From: Pseudomonas brenneri
GTDB lineage: Bacteria; Pseudomonadota; Gammaproteobacteria; Pseudomonadales; Pseudomonadaceae
Assembly (NCBI RefSeq): GCF_007858285.1
Contig: NZ_VFIL01000005.1
Location: 372,001-436,000, forward strand
Reading direction: 5' to 3'
DNA: 64,000 nucleotides
In this document: piece after piece, positions 63,302 through 64,000 of the stretch
How positions within the stretch are numbered: position 1 is the stretch's first letter
How the letters are laid out: the number at the start of each line of letters is the position of its first letter
Notes under the pieces: generated by a model
Database searches by the model: none
Told to the model about the DNA's origin: nothing
What the model saw: the letters and a program-made list of their open reading frames with translations, nothing else
Program-made: the position numbers and the translations under genes

Positions 63302-64000
63302 ATGACCCGCTCCCCGTTCCGCCGTCTGGTATTTGGCACCTTGCGCCGACTGTTGTACCTCTGGGTTCGCTCCGAGACGATCAACCAGTCGTCCCTCACC
63401 CTTAACCTGGACCGCAGCCGGCCGGTGTTCTACGTCCTGCAATCGCCCTCCCTGACCGAACTGGCCGTAGTGGATGCCGAGTGCACCAAGGCCGGCTTGC
63501 CGCGCCCGGTGCTGCCGGTGTCCGTTGGCCCATTGATGGAGCCGGCGGCATTCTTTTACCTGACCCCCGACCCGGACTGGCTCGGCCGCCAGGACAAGCG
63601 CGGCGCACCGCCGACCTTGACGCGCCTGGTCAACACCTTGACCGAACATGCCGAAGAAAATGCGCAGATCATCCCGGTCAGTGTGTTCTGGGGCCAGTCG
63701 CCAGCCAGTGAGTCGAGCCCCTGGAAACTGCTGTTCGCCGACAGCTGGGCCGTCACCGGGCGCCTGCGCCGTCTGTTGAGCATCCTGATCCTGGGGCGCA
63801 AGACTCGGGTGCAATTCTCCGCGCCAATCAACCTGCGTGAATTGATCGAGCACAATAAAGGCCACGAACGCACGGTGCGCATGGCCCAACGGATCCTGCG
63901 GGTGCATTTTCGCAACCTGAAGACCGCGGTGATCGGCCCCGATCTGTCCCACCGACGCAACCTGGTCAAAGGCCTGGTCAATATGCCGCTGGTGCGCCAG
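63302..64000 (+). CDS. plsB: Glycerol-3-phosphate 1-O-acyltransferase PlsB, 3' partial
   Basis: 233 codons are open to the window end; the family has about 830 residues, so only the N-terminal quarter is visible and the HX4D acyltransferase motif lies beyond. Recognised by [32 protein letters not shown] and [13 protein letters not shown]. It makes lysophosphatidate from acyl-ACP/CoA and glycerol 3-phosphate at the inner membrane. It is read divergently from the cold-shock gene. Confidence 0.92.
   Translation, partial: MTRSPFRRLVFGTLRRLLYLWVRSETINQSSLTLNLDRSRPVFYVLQSPSLTELAVVDAECTKAGLPRPVLPVSVGPLMEPAAFFYLTPDPDWLGRQDKRGAPPTLTRLVNTLTEHAEENAQIIPVSVFWGQSPASESSPWKLLFADSWAVTGRLRRLLSILILGRKTRVQFSAPINLRELIEHNKGHERTVRMAQRILRVHFRNLKTAVIGPDLSHRRNLVKGLVNMPLVRQ

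Overview
The window is chromosomal DNA of a Pseudomonas, most likely of the P. fluorescens group. The evidence is high GC, the Pseudomonas order pcm-nlpD-rpoS and rpsB-tsf-pyrH through dnaE-accA-pyrG-eno-ispD, and many REP/REPIN elements of the GTGGGAGC..GCTTGCTC type. I saw no rRNA, tRNA, insertion sequence, prophage or CRISPR array. Almost everything reads as intact core genome.

Layout. (1) 1-8.6 kb: end of a LEA/WHy-domain gene, a His-rich SEC-C miniprotein, a YfcG-type glutathione transferase, a large lipoprotein Ntn-hydrolase acylase (probable quiP), and a five-gene basic-amino-acid ABC importer operon that includes an AstE/AspA-like enzyme. (2) 8.4-10.1 kb: a proline-rich small protein, dcd and a cold-shock gene. 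(3) 10.1-17.3 kb, minus strand: rpoS, nlpD, pcm, surE, truD, ispF, then the formaldehyde detoxification pair fghA and frmA with the divergent LysR gene (gfnR-like). (4) 18.3-44.5 kb, minus strand: a nearly unbroken housekeeping run, given here in map order: ispD, ftsB, eno, kdsA, pyrG, tilS, accA, dnaE, rnhB, lpxB, lpxA, fabZ, lpxD, skp, bamA, rseP, dxr, cdsA, uppS, frr, pyrH, tsf, rpsB. (5) 44.9-49.8 kb, plus strand: map, glnD, dapC. (6) 49.9-51.5 kb: two tandem paralogous astacin/matrixin-like zinc metallopeptidase genes, the only accessory-looking insert. (7) 51.5-64 kb: a Na+/H+ antiporter, an ArsC-like reductase, dapD, a csdA-csdE pair, tcdA, an ndvB-like GH17/GT2 glucan synthase, dapE, rlmA, a small conserved protein, a second cold-shock gene, and the start of plsB at the window edge.

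How the genes fit together. The large minus-strand block joins envelope biogenesis (lpxD-fabZ-lpxA-lpxB, kdsA, skp, bamA, rseP, cdsA, uppS), isoprenoid supply for undecaprenyl phosphate (dxr, ispD, ispF, uppS), translation (rpsB, tsf, frr, map, tilS) and nucleotide/DNA metabolism (pyrH, pyrG, dnaE, rnhB, dcd). Three genes of the succinylase branch of lysine/diaminopimelate synthesis (dapC, dapD, dapE) lie within 13 kb. Stop/start overlaps of 1-13 bases are frequent and point to translational coupling.

The points most worth a second look are the tandem signal-less metallopeptidases, the junction just downstream of rpoS where the rsmZ-fdxA neighbourhood usual in the genus is missing, and several strong non-REP hairpins next to start codons (before rpoS, the small proline-rich gene, eno and the cysteine desulfurase gene).
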